A stretch of DNA of 64,000 nt from Pseudahrensia aquimaris (GTDB taxonomy: Bacteria; Pseudomonadota; Alphaproteobacteria; Rhizobiales; Rhizobiaceae). Below the pieces are notes generated by a model. The model was not told the origin of the DNA, did no database searches, and saw only the letters and a list, made by a program, of their open reading frames with translations. The stretch is taken from NCBI RefSeq assembly GCF_042676045.1, contig NZ_JBHTJV010000005.1:186001-250000 (forward strand). Reading direction: 5' to 3'. Positions within the stretch are counted from its first letter, which is position 1. Every line of letters begins with the position of its first letter. Positions 43,735-54,918 of the stretch are shown here, one piece after another. The translations under genes were made by a program, and so were the position numbers.

Positions 43735-43958
43735 GTGCGCGGGGAACGGTGGTGCCGGGCCGTCGGATATCATGCGCAAGGGACGGCTGCCGGAATTGCG
43801 GATAACGGAACGCTTTCCCGGCACCCTGCCTCGGTCCAGCAACGCGCATTGGGGAAGCCCAACGGTCAGGTTCTGACTCCTGCTTCAGCTTTTAAAAGAA
43901 GCGGCAGCAGGGAAAATGGCAGGGTTCAACAGCCGGTGGGGCGGGCGATGGCGCGCAC
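43735..43958 (+). ncRNA. ssrS: Candidate 6S-like RNA (ssrS)
   Basis: GC-rich structured intergenic region before pccA. The outer ends GTGCGCG (43735-43741) and CGCGCAC (43952-43958) are perfectly complementary. The interior contains CTCGGTCC followed after 18 bases by GAAGCCC, and near the 3' side AGGGTTCAACAGCC. These match, in the same order, CUCGGUCC, GAAGCC and AGGGUUCAAGGGUUACAGCC of E. coli 6S RNA. No reading frame across it looks like protein. Exact ends are uncertain and 224 bases is longer than typical 6S (about 160-190), so the true 5' end may be inside. The assignment is from remembered sequence features only. Confidence 0.5.
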
Positions 43959-44156
43959 ACACACTACCAGATAGGCGCGCTTTCACCCGCTCCACAGTTC
44001 CCGCCGCCCGTGCGGTTTGAACCAGCCCAACTCTCGCGGAGAAAACCCTCCGGCGGAGGTTTTTGTGTTGCGTCCAAAGTCGGACGCAAGAACGGTTGCA
44101 ACGCAAGCCGCTGAACGGCAAGATCGCCCTTCCAAGCCGGAGGGGACACTGCCGAA

Positions 44157-46160
44157 ATGTTCAAAAAGATTCTGATCGCAAACCGCGGCGAAATCGCCTG
44201 TCGTGTCATCAAAACCGCCCGCGCCATGGGCATCAAGACCGTAGCCGTTTATTCCGACGCCGATAAGGACGCGCTGCACGTCTCAATGGCTGACGAGGCC
44301 ATCCATATCGGCCCTCCGGCGGCAAACGAATCCTACATCGTGATCGACAAGATCATGGACGCGATCAAGGCTTCGGGCGCACAGGCCGTCCACCCCGGCT
44401 ACGGCTTTCTGTCCGAAAATCCGAAATTTGCCGAAGCCCTGAAGAAAGCCAACGTCGCCTTCATAGGTCCGCCCGTCGGCGCGATTGAGGCAATGGGCGA
44501 CAAGATCACGTCTAAGAAGCTCGCCCAGGAAGCAGGCGTCTCCACCGTGCCGGGCCATATGGGCCTGATCGAAGACGCAGATGAGGCCGTCAAGATCGCC
44601 TCGGAAATCGGCTATCCGGTGATGATCAAAGCCTCCGCAGGCGGCGGCGGCAAAGGCATGAGAATCGCATGGGACGACGCAGGCGCGCGCGAAGGGTTCC
44701 AGTCGTCAAAGAACGAAGCCGCCAATTCCTTCGGCGACGACCGCATCTTCATCGAGAAGTTCGTCACCCAGCCGCGCCACATCGAAATTCAGGTTCTGGC
44801 CGACAGCCACGGAAATTGCATCTATCTCGGCGAGCGCGAATGCTCCATCCAGCGCCGAAACCAAAAGGTAATCGAAGAAGCGCCCTCCCCCTTCCTCGAT
44901 GAAAAAACCCGCAAGGCAATGGGCGAACAAGCAGTGGCGCTGGCCCAGGCCGTCGATTATTCCAGCGCAGGGACGGTCGAATTCATCGTCGATGGGGACC
45001 GCAATTTCTACTTCCTGGAGATGAACACCCGCCTGCAAGTCGAACACCCCGTCACCGAACTCATCACCGGCATCGACCTCGTCGAACAGATGATCCGCGT
45101 CGCCTACGGTGAAAAACTCACCATCAAGCAGAGCGATGTAACCTTGAACGGCTGGGCCATAGAGAGCCGTCTCTACGCCGAAGACCCCTATCGCAACTTC
45201 CTGCCCTCTATCGGTCGTCTGACAAGATATCGCCCCCCGCAAGAAGGCGAGCAGAACGACGGCACGATCATTCGCAACGATACCGGCGTGTATGAGGGCG
45301 GCGAGATATCTATGTTCTACGATCCCATGATCGCCAAACTGTGCACATGGGGCAAAGACCGCATCACCGCCATCGACGCCATGCGCGTCGCGCTCGACAC
45401 GTTTGAGGTCGATGGCATTGGGCACAACCTGCCTTTCCTGTCTGCCGTGATGGACCACGAGCGCTTCCGCTCCGGCAACATCACCACCGCCTTCATCGAA
45501 GAAGAGTATCCTGAGGGTTTCGAAGGCACGCAGCCGGACGCGGAGACAGCCCGCAACCTTGCCGCATGCGCCGCGGCCATGAACATGATCGCGCAACTTC
45601 GGCGGACAAGAATTTCCGGCGCAATGACAAACCACAAGCGTCGTGTCGGCAAGGATTGGGTCGTCTCGCTCGATGGAGAGGAATACCCCCTGCGCCTGAA
45701 AGCGAAGAATGAAGGTGCCAAGATCAAGTTCGCAGACGGCAGCAAGGTCAAACTGCTGACCGACTGGCGCCCCGGCCAAACCATCATGCGCGCCACTGTC
45801 AACGGTGCGCCAATTGCGGTTAAGGTCAAAGCCATCCCTGCCGGTTTCGCCCTCACCTATCGTGGCGCGGACGTCAAAGCCATCGTCCTCTCCCCTCGCA
45901 TGGCGGAACTCAACCGCCATATGATTGCGAAGGTGGCGCCAGACACGTCCAAGCAACTCTTATGCCCCATGCCCGGCCTTGTGGTAGACATCATGGTCAG
46001 CGAAGGCGACGAGGTTCAGGAAGGTCAGGCGTTGGCCACGGTTGAAGCCATGAAGATGGAAAACATCTTGCGGGCTGAGAAGAAAACCAAGGTCACCAAA
46101 GTTCATGCCGCTAAAGGCGAAAGCCTAGCGGTGGACGAAGTTATCATGGAATTTGAATAA
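44157..46160 (+). CDS. pccA: Propionyl-CoA carboxylase, alpha subunit (biotin carboxylase and BCCP)
   Basis: Carboxylates biotin with ATP and bicarbonate and carries it to PccB. The 667 residues comprise a biotin-carboxylase module (MFKKILIANRGEIACRVIKT, VHPGYGFLSENP, ATP-grasp loop SAGGGGKGMRIA, EMNTRLQVEHPVTE), a central BT-type linker domain, and a C-terminal biotinyl domain with the attachment lysine K633 in VEAMKMEN. GGAGGGG precedes the ATG. The methylmalonyl-CoA mutase gene follows after a divergently oriented gene. It is separated from pccB by 11.5 kb. Confidence 0.95.
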   Translation: MFKKILIANRGEIACRVIKTARAMGIKTVAVYSDADKDALHVSMADEAIHIGPPAANESYIVIDKIMDAIKASGAQAVHPGYGFLSENPKFAEALKKANVAFIGPPVGAIEAMGDKITSKKLAQEAGVSTVPGHMGLIEDADEAVKIASEIGYPVMIKASAGGGGKGMRIAWDDAGAREGFQSSKNEAANSFGDDRIFIEKFVTQPRHIEIQVLADSHGNCIYLGERECSIQRRNQKVIEEAPSPFLDEKTRKAMGEQAVALAQAVDYSSAGTVEFIVDGDRNFYFLEMNTRLQVEHPVTELITGIDLVEQMIRVAYGEKLTIKQSDVTLNGWAIESRLYAEDPYRNFLPSIGRLTRYRPPQEGEQNDGTIIRNDTGVYEGGEISMFYDPMIAKLCTWGKDRITAIDAMRVALDTFEVDGIGHNLPFLSAVMDHERFRSGNITTAFIEEEYPEGFEGTQPDAETARNLAACAAAMNMIAQLRRTRISGAMTNHKRRVGKDWVVSLDGEEYPLRLKAKNEGAKIKFADGSKVKLLTDWRPGQTIMRATVNGAPIAVKVKAIPAGFALTYRGADVKAIVLSPRMAELNRHMIAKVAPDTSKQLLCPMPGLVVDIMVSEGDEVQEGQALATVEAMKMENILRAEKKTKVTKVHAAKGESLAVDEVIMEFE

Positions 46161-46166
46161 GGCTGC

Positions 46167-47441
46167 CTACCAGCTCTGCTCTTCAAGCGGGAATTGACGG
46201 ATGAACGTCGGATCATCGCTGCAGCGTATGTAAAGCATGCCCGGTGTCGCGGCGCGACCGCCCTCGGTGATGCCGGTGCACTCCCTGTTGGTCAGCAGCA
46301 TGAGAGCGTGGTGGCGGATAGCGATAACTTCTTCGGCCTTGAACCCACGAGTCTTCCGCCCCGGTAACTTGCTCAGACGTTGATCGTCCAGCGCTTTGAT
46401 GTAGCTCGTTGGACGTTGTGAAAAATCTATGGTGGAAATTTCACCAAGCGCAGGCGCAGGCTGAACACTCGTCAGTTCAACGGGAGCTTCGAACGATGCA
46501 GGCTTAGCCGCAGGCACCGTAACGGTAGCGCCAGTGGAAGCCTTGCCTTCGGGATCGATCATGACAATTTGCGCTTCCGACCCCTCTTCCTTCGGCGCAG
46601 CTTCCACGGGAGCAGGCTCGACAACCGCAACTTCCGCCTCGACCTGAACCGGCTCTTCGGTTGTCACTTCTGGTTCAACAGGTTTCGTTTCAACCACTTC
46701 AGCTTTTGGAGGCTGCTCGACCTTCACCTCTTTCTCAGGCTTAGCCATAGCAACCACAGCATCCGACCCGACAATCCCAGTTTCTGCAACAGCAGTCTCG
46801 CTTTCAGGCGTCATAGGAGGTTTGCTTGCCTCGACGGATTCCTTGGGTGCAACTTCAGGGAGTTTCTCAGCGACCTTCACCTTAACCTCATCAGCAGGCT
46901 CTGGCTTTGCGATCGCAACCTCGGGGGTCTCAACCTTGGCTTGCTGCTCAGCGACCGTCTCCGCTGGTGCTTCTGGCGCTTTGTACACAAAACCCGTCTT
47001 AGGTTTGTCTGGGGCTTTCTCAACGACTGTCTCAACAGGTTCTTTCACGGCCTCAGCGACATCAGGAGCTTTTTCAACTTTGACAGGTTCTTCGATCCTC
47101 GCGACTTCTCGTTCCGCTCGCTCAGCCTCAACCACAGGAGTTGCTGCGATTTCCGGCTTCACAGCAGGTTTGGCACCATCAACGGTCGCAGGGGTTTGCT
47201 CAGATTCATTAACCTTCCCAGCCACCACGACATCCGTTCCGGGGCGGAAAGCGGGTAGTGTCACCAGACGGCGCTGGGCGCGGCGTGGAGCTACCCGTTT
47301 GCGCACAGGCTTTTTGGCAGCCGGCTTGCTCTTGACAGCTTCCGCTTCTTTCAAAAACGGATCGGTCGCATGTGCAGTTCCGCTCAGGAAAAGCGCAAGC
47401 GCAATAGTCAAAGCACCGGATTTAACTCGCATCGCAGTCAT
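46167..47441 (-). CDS. Secreted protein with long Pro/Glu/Val/Ala-rich region
   Basis: About 424 residues. A signal peptide (MRVKSGALTIALALFLSGTA) precedes a basic segment (KPAAKKPVRKRVAPRRAQRR), then some 250 residues of acidic low-complexity sequence rich in P, E, V, A and K. A compact C-terminal domain of about 85 residues follows (ISTIDFSQRPTSYIKALDDQ, EEVIAIRHHALMLLTNRECT) with two cysteines. The start could be ATG 47441, ATG 47432 or GTG 47444. The extended middle resembles periplasm-spanning or wall-associated linkers. No family recognised. It sits between pccA and the mutase gene, on the opposite strand, six bases from the pccA stop. Confidence 0.8.
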   Translation of the reverse strand: MTAMRVKSGALTIALALFLSGTAHATDPFLKEAEAVKSKPAAKKPVRKRVAPRRAQRRLVTLPAFRPGTDVVVAGKVNESEQTPATVDGAKPAVKPEIAATPVVEAERAEREVARIEEPVKVEKAPDVAEAVKEPVETVVEKAPDKPKTGFVYKAPEAPAETVAEQQAKVETPEVAIAKPEPADEVKVKVAEKLPEVAPKESVEASKPPMTPESETAVAETGIVGSDAVVAMAKPEKEVKVEQPPKAEVVETKPVEPEVTTEEPVQVEAEVAVVEPAPVEAAPKEEGSEAQIVMIDPEGKASTGATVTVPAAKPASFEAPVELTSVQPAPALGEISTIDFSQRPTSYIKALDDQRLSKLPGRKTRGFKAEEVIAIRHHALMLLTNRECTGITEGGRAATPGMLYIRCSDDPTFIRQFPLEEQSW

Positions 47442-47648
47442 CACATTCCATCGTTTCGGGCATTACCATCAGGGCACCTTTTGCAAAAGATGCCGCTTAA
47501 GCAACACATTAACCAAACCATTCCCACTTTTACAGAGACCTTCCCTCTCATCGTTAACGCCGCTTAATGCTAAGGGTTAAGTCAGCAGAGCTTGGCCGGG
47601 CGCTAGCATCAGTCTACAAAGCAAATTGAAAACAGGGAGCATCCGCAA

Positions 47649-49796
<2,148 letters not shown>

Positions 49797-49799
49797 ACC

Positions 49800-50423
49800 T
49801 TGGAGAGCTTTCTCCCCACTTTGGCCCAATTGGGAACTGCGGTTTTTGCCGTGTCCGGTGCGCTTGCGGGCCTACGGAACCGGTTGGACATAGTCGGCGT
49901 AACATTCGTTGCGACGCTCACCGGAATTGGCGGGGGGACAGCACGCGATTTGCTGCTTGGTGACACCCCGCTGGCTTGGATCAAGGATCCGACAGATCTT
50001 TTCATATGCATCGCGATCGCCATCTTGGTTGCCACGCTCAACAAGCCTTTGTTGGGTCGCAGGCTTGCAGGCCTCTATTTTGCGGACGCACTGGGCCTCG
50101 CGCTTTTCGCCGTCCTTGGAGCGGCAAAGGCCGAAACGCTGAATGCCCATCCCTTCATTTGCGTTCTCCTGGGCGCGATGACGGCGAGCTTTGGTGGCAT
50201 CATCCGTGATGTCGTTTGCAACGATACGCCCGTCTTTCTACAAGAAGAAATATACATAACAGCAGCCCTAGCAGGAGCCGCATTGTATATAATTCTTCCG
50301 CAATCGATCGGCTTTGAACTGCGCGCATCTGCAGGGTTTGTTTTTGCTTTCGCCTTACGCATGCTTGCGATCCGATACAACTGGTCCCTGCCCTTCCCGC
50401 GCTACGATGACGAACAACGATGA
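49800..50423 (+). CDS. TRIC/UPF0126-family membrane channel
   Basis: A 207-residue membrane protein of the trimeric intracellular cation channel / YicG family. It has about seven helices in two related triplets, each with the family glycine motif: TFVATLTGIGGGTARDLLL and AMTASFGGIIRDVVCNDTP. The start is a TTG three bases after the mutase stop. Family members conduct monovalent cations. The HNH gene overlaps its 3' end. Confidence 0.9.
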   Translation: MESFLPTLAQLGTAVFAVSGALAGLRNRLDIVGVTFVATLTGIGGGTARDLLLGDTPLAWIKDPTDLFICIAIAILVATLNKPLLGRRLAGLYFADALGLALFAVLGAAKAETLNAHPFICVLLGAMTASFGGIIRDVVCNDTPVFLQEEIYITAALAGAALYIILPQSIGFELRASAGFVFAFALRMLAIRYNWSLPFPRYDDEQR

Positions 50424-50718
50424 AATTCCAGCCTGTGGCCTTTGCCTGCGGCCAATACCGCCGCACGCAAAACAATCGCTGCACCACCTTATTCCAAAAC
50501 TGAAAGGCGGTCGCGGCGGCCCCACGATTCTGCTTCATCACGCCTGCCACAACGAAATTCACGCGACACTGACGGAGGCAGAACTGGCACGAGATTACGA
50601 CACGCCCGCGAAACTTCGCGCTCATCCCCATCTGGCCGGTTTCATCAAATGGCTCGCCAACAAGCCGCCAGACTTTCACCCCCGCACGCAGAAGAGCCTT
50701 CGGCGGCGCAAGCGCTGA
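50407..50718 (+). CDS. HNH-domain protein
   Basis: A 103-residue protein; the ATG at 50407 overlaps the end of the channel gene. It contains an HNH nuclease-type zinc/metal motif: CGLCLRPIPP, HHLIPKLKGG, and LLHHACHNEIHATLTEAELA. Stand-alone HNH proteins of this size can be nucleases or simply metal-binding domains. No phage or mobile context is present here, so a house-keeping or repair role is more likely than homing. Basic C-terminus (TQKSLRRRKR) fits nucleic-acid binding. Confidence 0.8.
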   Translation: MTNNDEIPACGLCLRPIPPHAKQSLHHLIPKLKGGRGGPTILLHHACHNEIHATLTEAELARDYDTPAKLRAHPHLAGFIKWLANKPPDFHPRTQKSLRRRKR

Positions 50719-50760
50719 TTTTGTCTTTTTTTAAACGCCAATCTTGTCTAGGCTGATCGC

Positions 50761-51780
50761 ATGAACCTGCTGAAAAAAACCACAAACCCAATGATCGATC
50801 CGTTTGGCAGAACAGTTGATTATCTGCGGGTATCCGTGACGGACCGCTGCGATTTCCGTTGCGTTTATTGCATGGCAGAAGACATGACTTTCCTGCCAAA
50901 GCGCGAATTGCTGACACTGGAAGAACTTGATCGGCTTTGCTCTACCTTCATCGAAAAAGGCGTGCGCAAACTGCGTCTCACCGGTGGGGAACCACTGGTG
51001 CGCAAGAACATCATGGAACTCATCCGCAATCTTTCGCGTCACCTAAAAACGGGCGCACTTGAAGAGCTAACTCTGACAACCAACGGCTCACAATTGGCGC
51101 GATATGCCCAGGAACTTGCCGATTGCGGCGTGCGGCGGATCAACGTTTCAATCGACACGTTGGATCGGGAGAAGTTCCAACAAATCACCCGCTGGGGCCA
51201 GCTAGGAAAAGTGATGGAGGGCTTAGCTGCTGCAAATGCAGCCGGTCTTCAAGTGAAGATTAATGCGGTGGCGCTGAAAGGTGTGAACGAATTTGAAATC
51301 GAGAACATGATCGAGTGGGCGCATGGCGAAGGCCACGACTTCACCCTGATCGAAACCATGCCTTTGGGCGAGATCGACGAAGACCGCACCGACCAATATT
51401 TACCGCTGTCCCTCGTCCGTTCTCGGCTTGAGGAAAAGTGGAACCTCACGTCAATTCCCTATAAGACTGGCGGGCCTGCGCGATACGTTGAAATCGCCGA
51501 GACTGGCGGCCGCCTCGGCTTCATCACACCTCTCACACATAATTTCTGCGAAAGCTGCAATAGGGTGCGCCTCACCTGCACAGGCACACTCTACATGTGC
51601 CTGGGCCAGGATGACGCGGCCGATCTGCGCGCGCCGCTTCGCGCATCGGAAGGCAATGACTTGCTATCAGATGCGATTGACGAGGCGATCAGCCGTAAAC
51701 CGAAGGGTCACGATTTCATTATCGAGCGCGAGGGTGAGGCTCCCGCCGTATTACGCCATATGAGCGTAACCGGGGGCTAA
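50761..51780 (+). CDS. moaA: GTP 3',8-cyclase MoaA
   Basis: Radical-SAM enzyme that, with MoaC, makes cyclic pyranopterin from GTP at the start of molybdenum-cofactor synthesis. The 339 residues hold the N-terminal cluster ligands C30, C34 and C37 (DRCDFRCVYC), the LTGGEPLVRKN segment, the second cluster motif with C-x2-C-x13-C (FCESCNRVRLTCTGTLYMC) and the C-terminal double glycine (SVTGG) essential for activity. The ribosome site is weak. Other moa genes are not nearby. Confidence 0.97.
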   Translation: MNLLKKTTNPMIDPFGRTVDYLRVSVTDRCDFRCVYCMAEDMTFLPKRELLTLEELDRLCSTFIEKGVRKLRLTGGEPLVRKNIMELIRNLSRHLKTGALEELTLTTNGSQLARYAQELADCGVRRINVSIDTLDREKFQQITRWGQLGKVMEGLAAANAAGLQVKINAVALKGVNEFEIENMIEWAHGEGHDFTLIETMPLGEIDEDRTDQYLPLSLVRSRLEEKWNLTSIPYKTGGPARYVEIAETGGRLGFITPLTHNFCESCNRVRLTCTGTLYMCLGQDDAADLRAPLRASEGNDLLSDAIDEAISRKPKGHDFIIEREGEAPAVLRHMSVTGG

Positions 51781-51793
51781 CCAAAATCCGTGC

Positions 51794-51818
51794 GTTTGGT
51801 TCAGGTGAGGAACCAAAC
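51794..51818. terminator. Hairpin between convergent moaA and CBS genes
   Basis: Perfect 9-bp inverted repeat GTTTGGTTC / GAACCAAAC with a 7-base loop, at the convergent gene ends and overlapping the CBS stop codon. It lacks a clear T run, so termination would be weak or assisted. Confidence 0.5.
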
Positions 51819-52307
51819 AAGCACTAGCGAATAGAGCATTGCAGCACCGATCAAGAGATACGCTTGAAAATACTTTGGTGTAGCCTTGTTGAGAGCCTCG
51901 TTGGCCTGCGCCAAAAGATCGGGCCATGTGTAAGAAACGAAATCGCCCTGGGTCATGATGGCGATCACATCACCGTTTTCGTCAATCACCGGCAAACGTC
52001 GGAACCGCTCGTTGGACATAATCCGAAGCCAGTCATGAACGCTGTCTTCAGGTCCAGCAGTGCGCACATCTCGTGTCATCACGTCTGCGATTTTGGTTTT
52101 CTTAGCGTCAAGCCCCGCATTGACGATCCGCTTCATCACATCACGCTCGGTGAACAATCCGACCATTTTTCCGTCATCGCCGTTAACGACGACAGAGCCG
52201 TAGTTCTTCGCTGACATTTCAGCCACAGCTTCCGAAACCAAAGTGTCCTGATGGGTGGTCAGCGGTTTCGGCTTAGATTTGAATTCAATACGGTCAATAA
52301 TGCGCAT
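51801..52307 (-). CDS. CBS-domain protein with C-terminal membrane helix
   Basis: A 168-residue protein with a tandem CBS pair (residues about 12-125: VSEAVAEMSAKNYGSVVV, MVGLFTERDVMKRI, IADVMTRDVRTAGPEDSV, RLPVIDENGDVIAIMTQGD) that would sense an adenine nucleotide. A single C-terminal helix (AYLLIGAAMLYSLVLVWFL) anchors it to the membrane, which is unusual for a stand-alone CBS protein. TGGAGG precedes the ATG. Partner unknown. Confidence 0.85.
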   Translation of the reverse strand: MRIIDRIEFKSKPKPLTTHQDTLVSEAVAEMSAKNYGSVVVNGDDGKMVGLFTERDVMKRIVNAGLDAKKTKIADVMTRDVRTAGPEDSVHDWLRIMSNERFRRLPVIDENGDVIAIMTQGDFVSYTWPDLLAQANEALNKATPKYFQAYLLIGAAMLYSLVLVWFLT

Positions 52308-52404
52308 CAGTAACCTCCATCTGCATTAGGTTTGCGTGCAGCAAGCTAACACATGCAGAGGTCAAAATACGGCCTGCAACCTATTGCCACATTCGGCGAC
52401 CTGT

Positions 52405-52938
52405 TTAGCCCAATTCCAAGAGCAGTTTTTCCGCACGCCCGGAGACACTTTTTCTAGCATCATGCGAATGCCGCTGAAGGTGAGGCTTCAGCCATGCACC
52501 AAGTTCAGGCTGGTCGACACTCCACTTCGCCAACACTTTCATAGAATTGTTGAGGACGATCCAATCATCATGGTTTGCCAAATTTCGCTGCATGATTTCG
52601 ATAGCCCGAGACTTCTGCTCATCACTCAATAGATCGCGCGTAAGGTCAAACAGCAGCGCTAGCGTCCATTGGGTGGAGGCTTGATCGATAGCGGCTACGT
52701 CGCTCTGGAGACCATCCATAAAATCCATCGCCCAATCAGGATGCTCGATGGTCACCCGTTTCATGGCGTTAGAAACTCGCAGTCGCACGACTTCATCCTC
52801 ACTGAAATAGCACTGATAAAGATCTCGATGCCGGGAGCGATCAGCAAGCACAGCATCAACAACTTCGAGGGTGCGGCCCAATGAATTGGAATGTCCGCCC
52901 GTCAACATATCCTCGAATTCCTTCACCTCAGCATTCAT
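52405..52938 (-). CDS. HEAT-like helical repeat protein
   Basis: A 177-residue all-helical soluble protein that reads as HEAT/armadillo-type repeats (VVRLRVSNAMKRVTIEHPDW, VLNNSMKVLAKWSVDQPELG). It starts four bases after the ABC-F stop codon and uses a ribosome site (GGAG) inside the end of that gene, so it is co-transcribed with it. Such repeats usually mediate protein binding. Function unknown. Confidence 0.78.
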   Translation of the reverse strand: MNAEVKEFEDMLTGGHSNSLGRTLEVVDAVLADRSRHRDLYQCYFSEDEVVRLRVSNAMKRVTIEHPDWAMDFMDGLQSDVAAIDQASTQWTLALLFDLTRDLLSDEQKSRAIEIMQRNLANHDDWIVLNNSMKVLAKWSVDQPELGAWLKPHLQRHSHDARKSVSGRAEKLLLELG

Positions 52939-52942
52939 TATT

Positions 52943-54748
52943 CTAACTCTCCAATTCCTCCCGCTTCATCTCCAGCGCAAGCCAGGTTTCTTCAGACTCT
53001 GTAAGCTTTGCCTGTCGCTCGGCCAGCGTATCGACCAGCTTGTTGAAACGCGCTGGATTGCTTTCAAACAAGTTCGGCTCACCCAACGCTTTATTTAGCT
53101 TTGCAATATCGCCTTCCAATTTTTCCATCTCATGCGGAAGCGTGTCTAGGGCGTGCTGCTCCTTGAAGGTTAATTTAAGGGATGATGCAGTCTTCGGTTT
53201 GGCGCGCACCGCTTCTTTCCCGCGTTTTTCGCCACCTGTTTTTTTGTGAGCAAAAGGGTTTTCACCGCGTTGGCTCAGCATATCAGAATAACCGCCGGAA
53301 TATTCCTGCCATTGCCCCTCACCTTCAGGAACCACGACTGACGTGCAAATCCGATCCAGAAAGTCTCTATCGTGAGACACCACAATGACCGTGCCTTGAT
53401 AGTCAGAAATCATTTCTTGCAACAAGTCTAGAGTCTCAAGGTCGAGGTCGTTTGTTGGCTCGTCCAAGACTAGAAAATTCGATGGCAGGCGCAATTGCAT
53501 AGCCAGAACCAGCCGTCCGCGCTCGCCACCGGAAAGAACGTGAACGGGAGTACCAGCCTGTTCCGGCAAGAACAGAAAATCCTTCATATACGCCTGCACG
53601 TGTTTCGTGCCATCTCCAACCGAGACGACGTCCGAACCACCACCTGTAAGTGCCTCGCGCACAGTCATGTCTGGGCTCAAGGTTGTTCGCTTTTGATCAA
53701 CCACCAACATATTCAGATTTGCACCATGAATTACCTTGCCTTCATCCGGTTGCAACTCGCCGATGAGAAGTTTGACAAGCGTGGTTTTGCCAACCCCGTT
53801 GGGTCCCACAATGCCGAGCCGTTCCCCGCGGGCGATGCGGGTGGAAAAGTCTCGCACCAGCGTACGATCTTCGAAACTCTTGGAAACACCCTCCACGCGC
53901 GCTACCAACTTACCGGAAGTCTCCGCTTCAACGACCGTCATCGAAACTGAGCCTTGCGGTTTCAGTCTTTCGGCCCGTTGTTGACGCAACGCACCCAAGT
54001 CGCCAAGCCGCTTCATATTGCGTTTCCGGCGTCCGGAAACGCCGTGAGTTACCCAGTGCTCTTCACGAACAATCTTGCGGTCGAGTTTGTGTGCGTCTAA
54101 TTCCTCTTGCTCCAAAAGGGTATCGCGCCAGTCCTCGAAAGACGCGAAAGACTTGGCCAAAAGGCGTGTTACGCCTCTGTCCACCCAAAGGGTTTGACGC
54201 GAAAGATTTTCAAGAAAACGTCGATCGTGCGAAATCATCACCAACGCAGAGCGGCAAGCCTTCAACGTTTGCTCCAACCATTCAATCGCAGGAAGATCCA
54301 GATGATTGGTTGGTTCGTCCAGAAGCAAAACATCCGGATCAGGCGCGAGTGCGCGAGCCAGCGCAGCGCGCCGCGCTTCGCCCCCAGAGAGATTCGTCGT
54401 GACCGACGCTCCATCCAATCCCAGCGCCTCCATCATCCGCGCAGCGCGATGGAGATCGTCGCCCTCCTCCAATCCGTCAAGAACATAAGCTTCGATACTA
54501 TCATAGGGAGTTAGGTCTGGCTCTTGCACCAAGTAGCGTATGGTCGTCCCCGGTTGCACAAACCGCTCGCCGCCATCAGCCTCGACCAATCCGGCCGCGA
54601 TCTTCAGCAGCGTTGACTTTCCAGATCCATTGCGCCCCACAAGGCACAATCGCTCCCCAGCGTGCACAGCCAAATCCGCACCCGTGAGAAGTGGTGTGGA
54701 ACCAAATGTCAGTTTTGTGTCACGAAGTGCGAGAAGCGGGGGCGCCAT
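52943..54748 (-). CDS. ABC-F family ATPase (Uup-like)
   Basis: A 601-residue soluble twin-ATPase without membrane helices, which in this family acts on ribosomes rather than in transport. The first cassette has Walker A GRNGSGKST, signature LSGGEARRAALARAL and LLLDEPTNHLD; the second has GPNGVGKTT, LSGGERGRLVLAMQL and LVLDEPTNDLD. The interdomain linker and a C-terminal coiled coil (LDTLPHEMEKLEGDIAKLNK) match the Uup type, which is linked to resolving branched DNA and ribosome function. No ribosome site is seen before the ATG. Confidence 0.92.
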   Translation of the reverse strand: MAPPLLALRDTKLTFGSTPLLTGADLAVHAGERLCLVGRNGSGKSTLLKIAAGLVEADGGERFVQPGTTIRYLVQEPDLTPYDSIEAYVLDGLEEGDDLHRAARMMEALGLDGASVTTNLSGGEARRAALARALAPDPDVLLLDEPTNHLDLPAIEWLEQTLKACRSALVMISHDRRFLENLSRQTLWVDRGVTRLLAKSFASFEDWRDTLLEQEELDAHKLDRKIVREEHWVTHGVSGRRKRNMKRLGDLGALRQQRAERLKPQGSVSMTVVEAETSGKLVARVEGVSKSFEDRTLVRDFSTRIARGERLGIVGPNGVGKTTLVKLLIGELQPDEGKVIHGANLNMLVVDQKRTTLSPDMTVREALTGGGSDVVSVGDGTKHVQAYMKDFLFLPEQAGTPVHVLSGGERGRLVLAMQLRLPSNFLVLDEPTNDLDLETLDLLQEMISDYQGTVIVVSHDRDFLDRICTSVVVPEGEGQWQEYSGGYSDMLSQRGENPFAHKKTGGEKRGKEAVRAKPKTASSLKLTFKEQHALDTLPHEMEKLEGDIAKLNKALGEPNLFESNPARFNKLVDTLAERQAKLTESEETWLALEMKREELES

Positions 54749-54918
54749 TTATAATACCGTGTCAACGAAACATGCAGTGTTCGCAGAACGAGGCTCAGAA
54801 ACCGCAATAGAGCGCTCTCGAATCCGTTCAACCAACCGCATTTGTGTCTAATCTGCTAGCGAGTTTCGCTCAGAGACAAACACCATTCACTCGTAGAATG
54901 AAAGGGCTTGCTTAGCGG

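Noticed and set aside
43735..43958. Bacterial SRP (4.5S) RNA in the structured gap
   Set aside because: The conserved SRP tetraloop segment with GGAA and AGCAGCC is not found; the block order fits 6S RNA better.
44706..45956. A 416-codon frame antisense to pccA
   Set aside because: No family character; pccA is clearly coding throughout.
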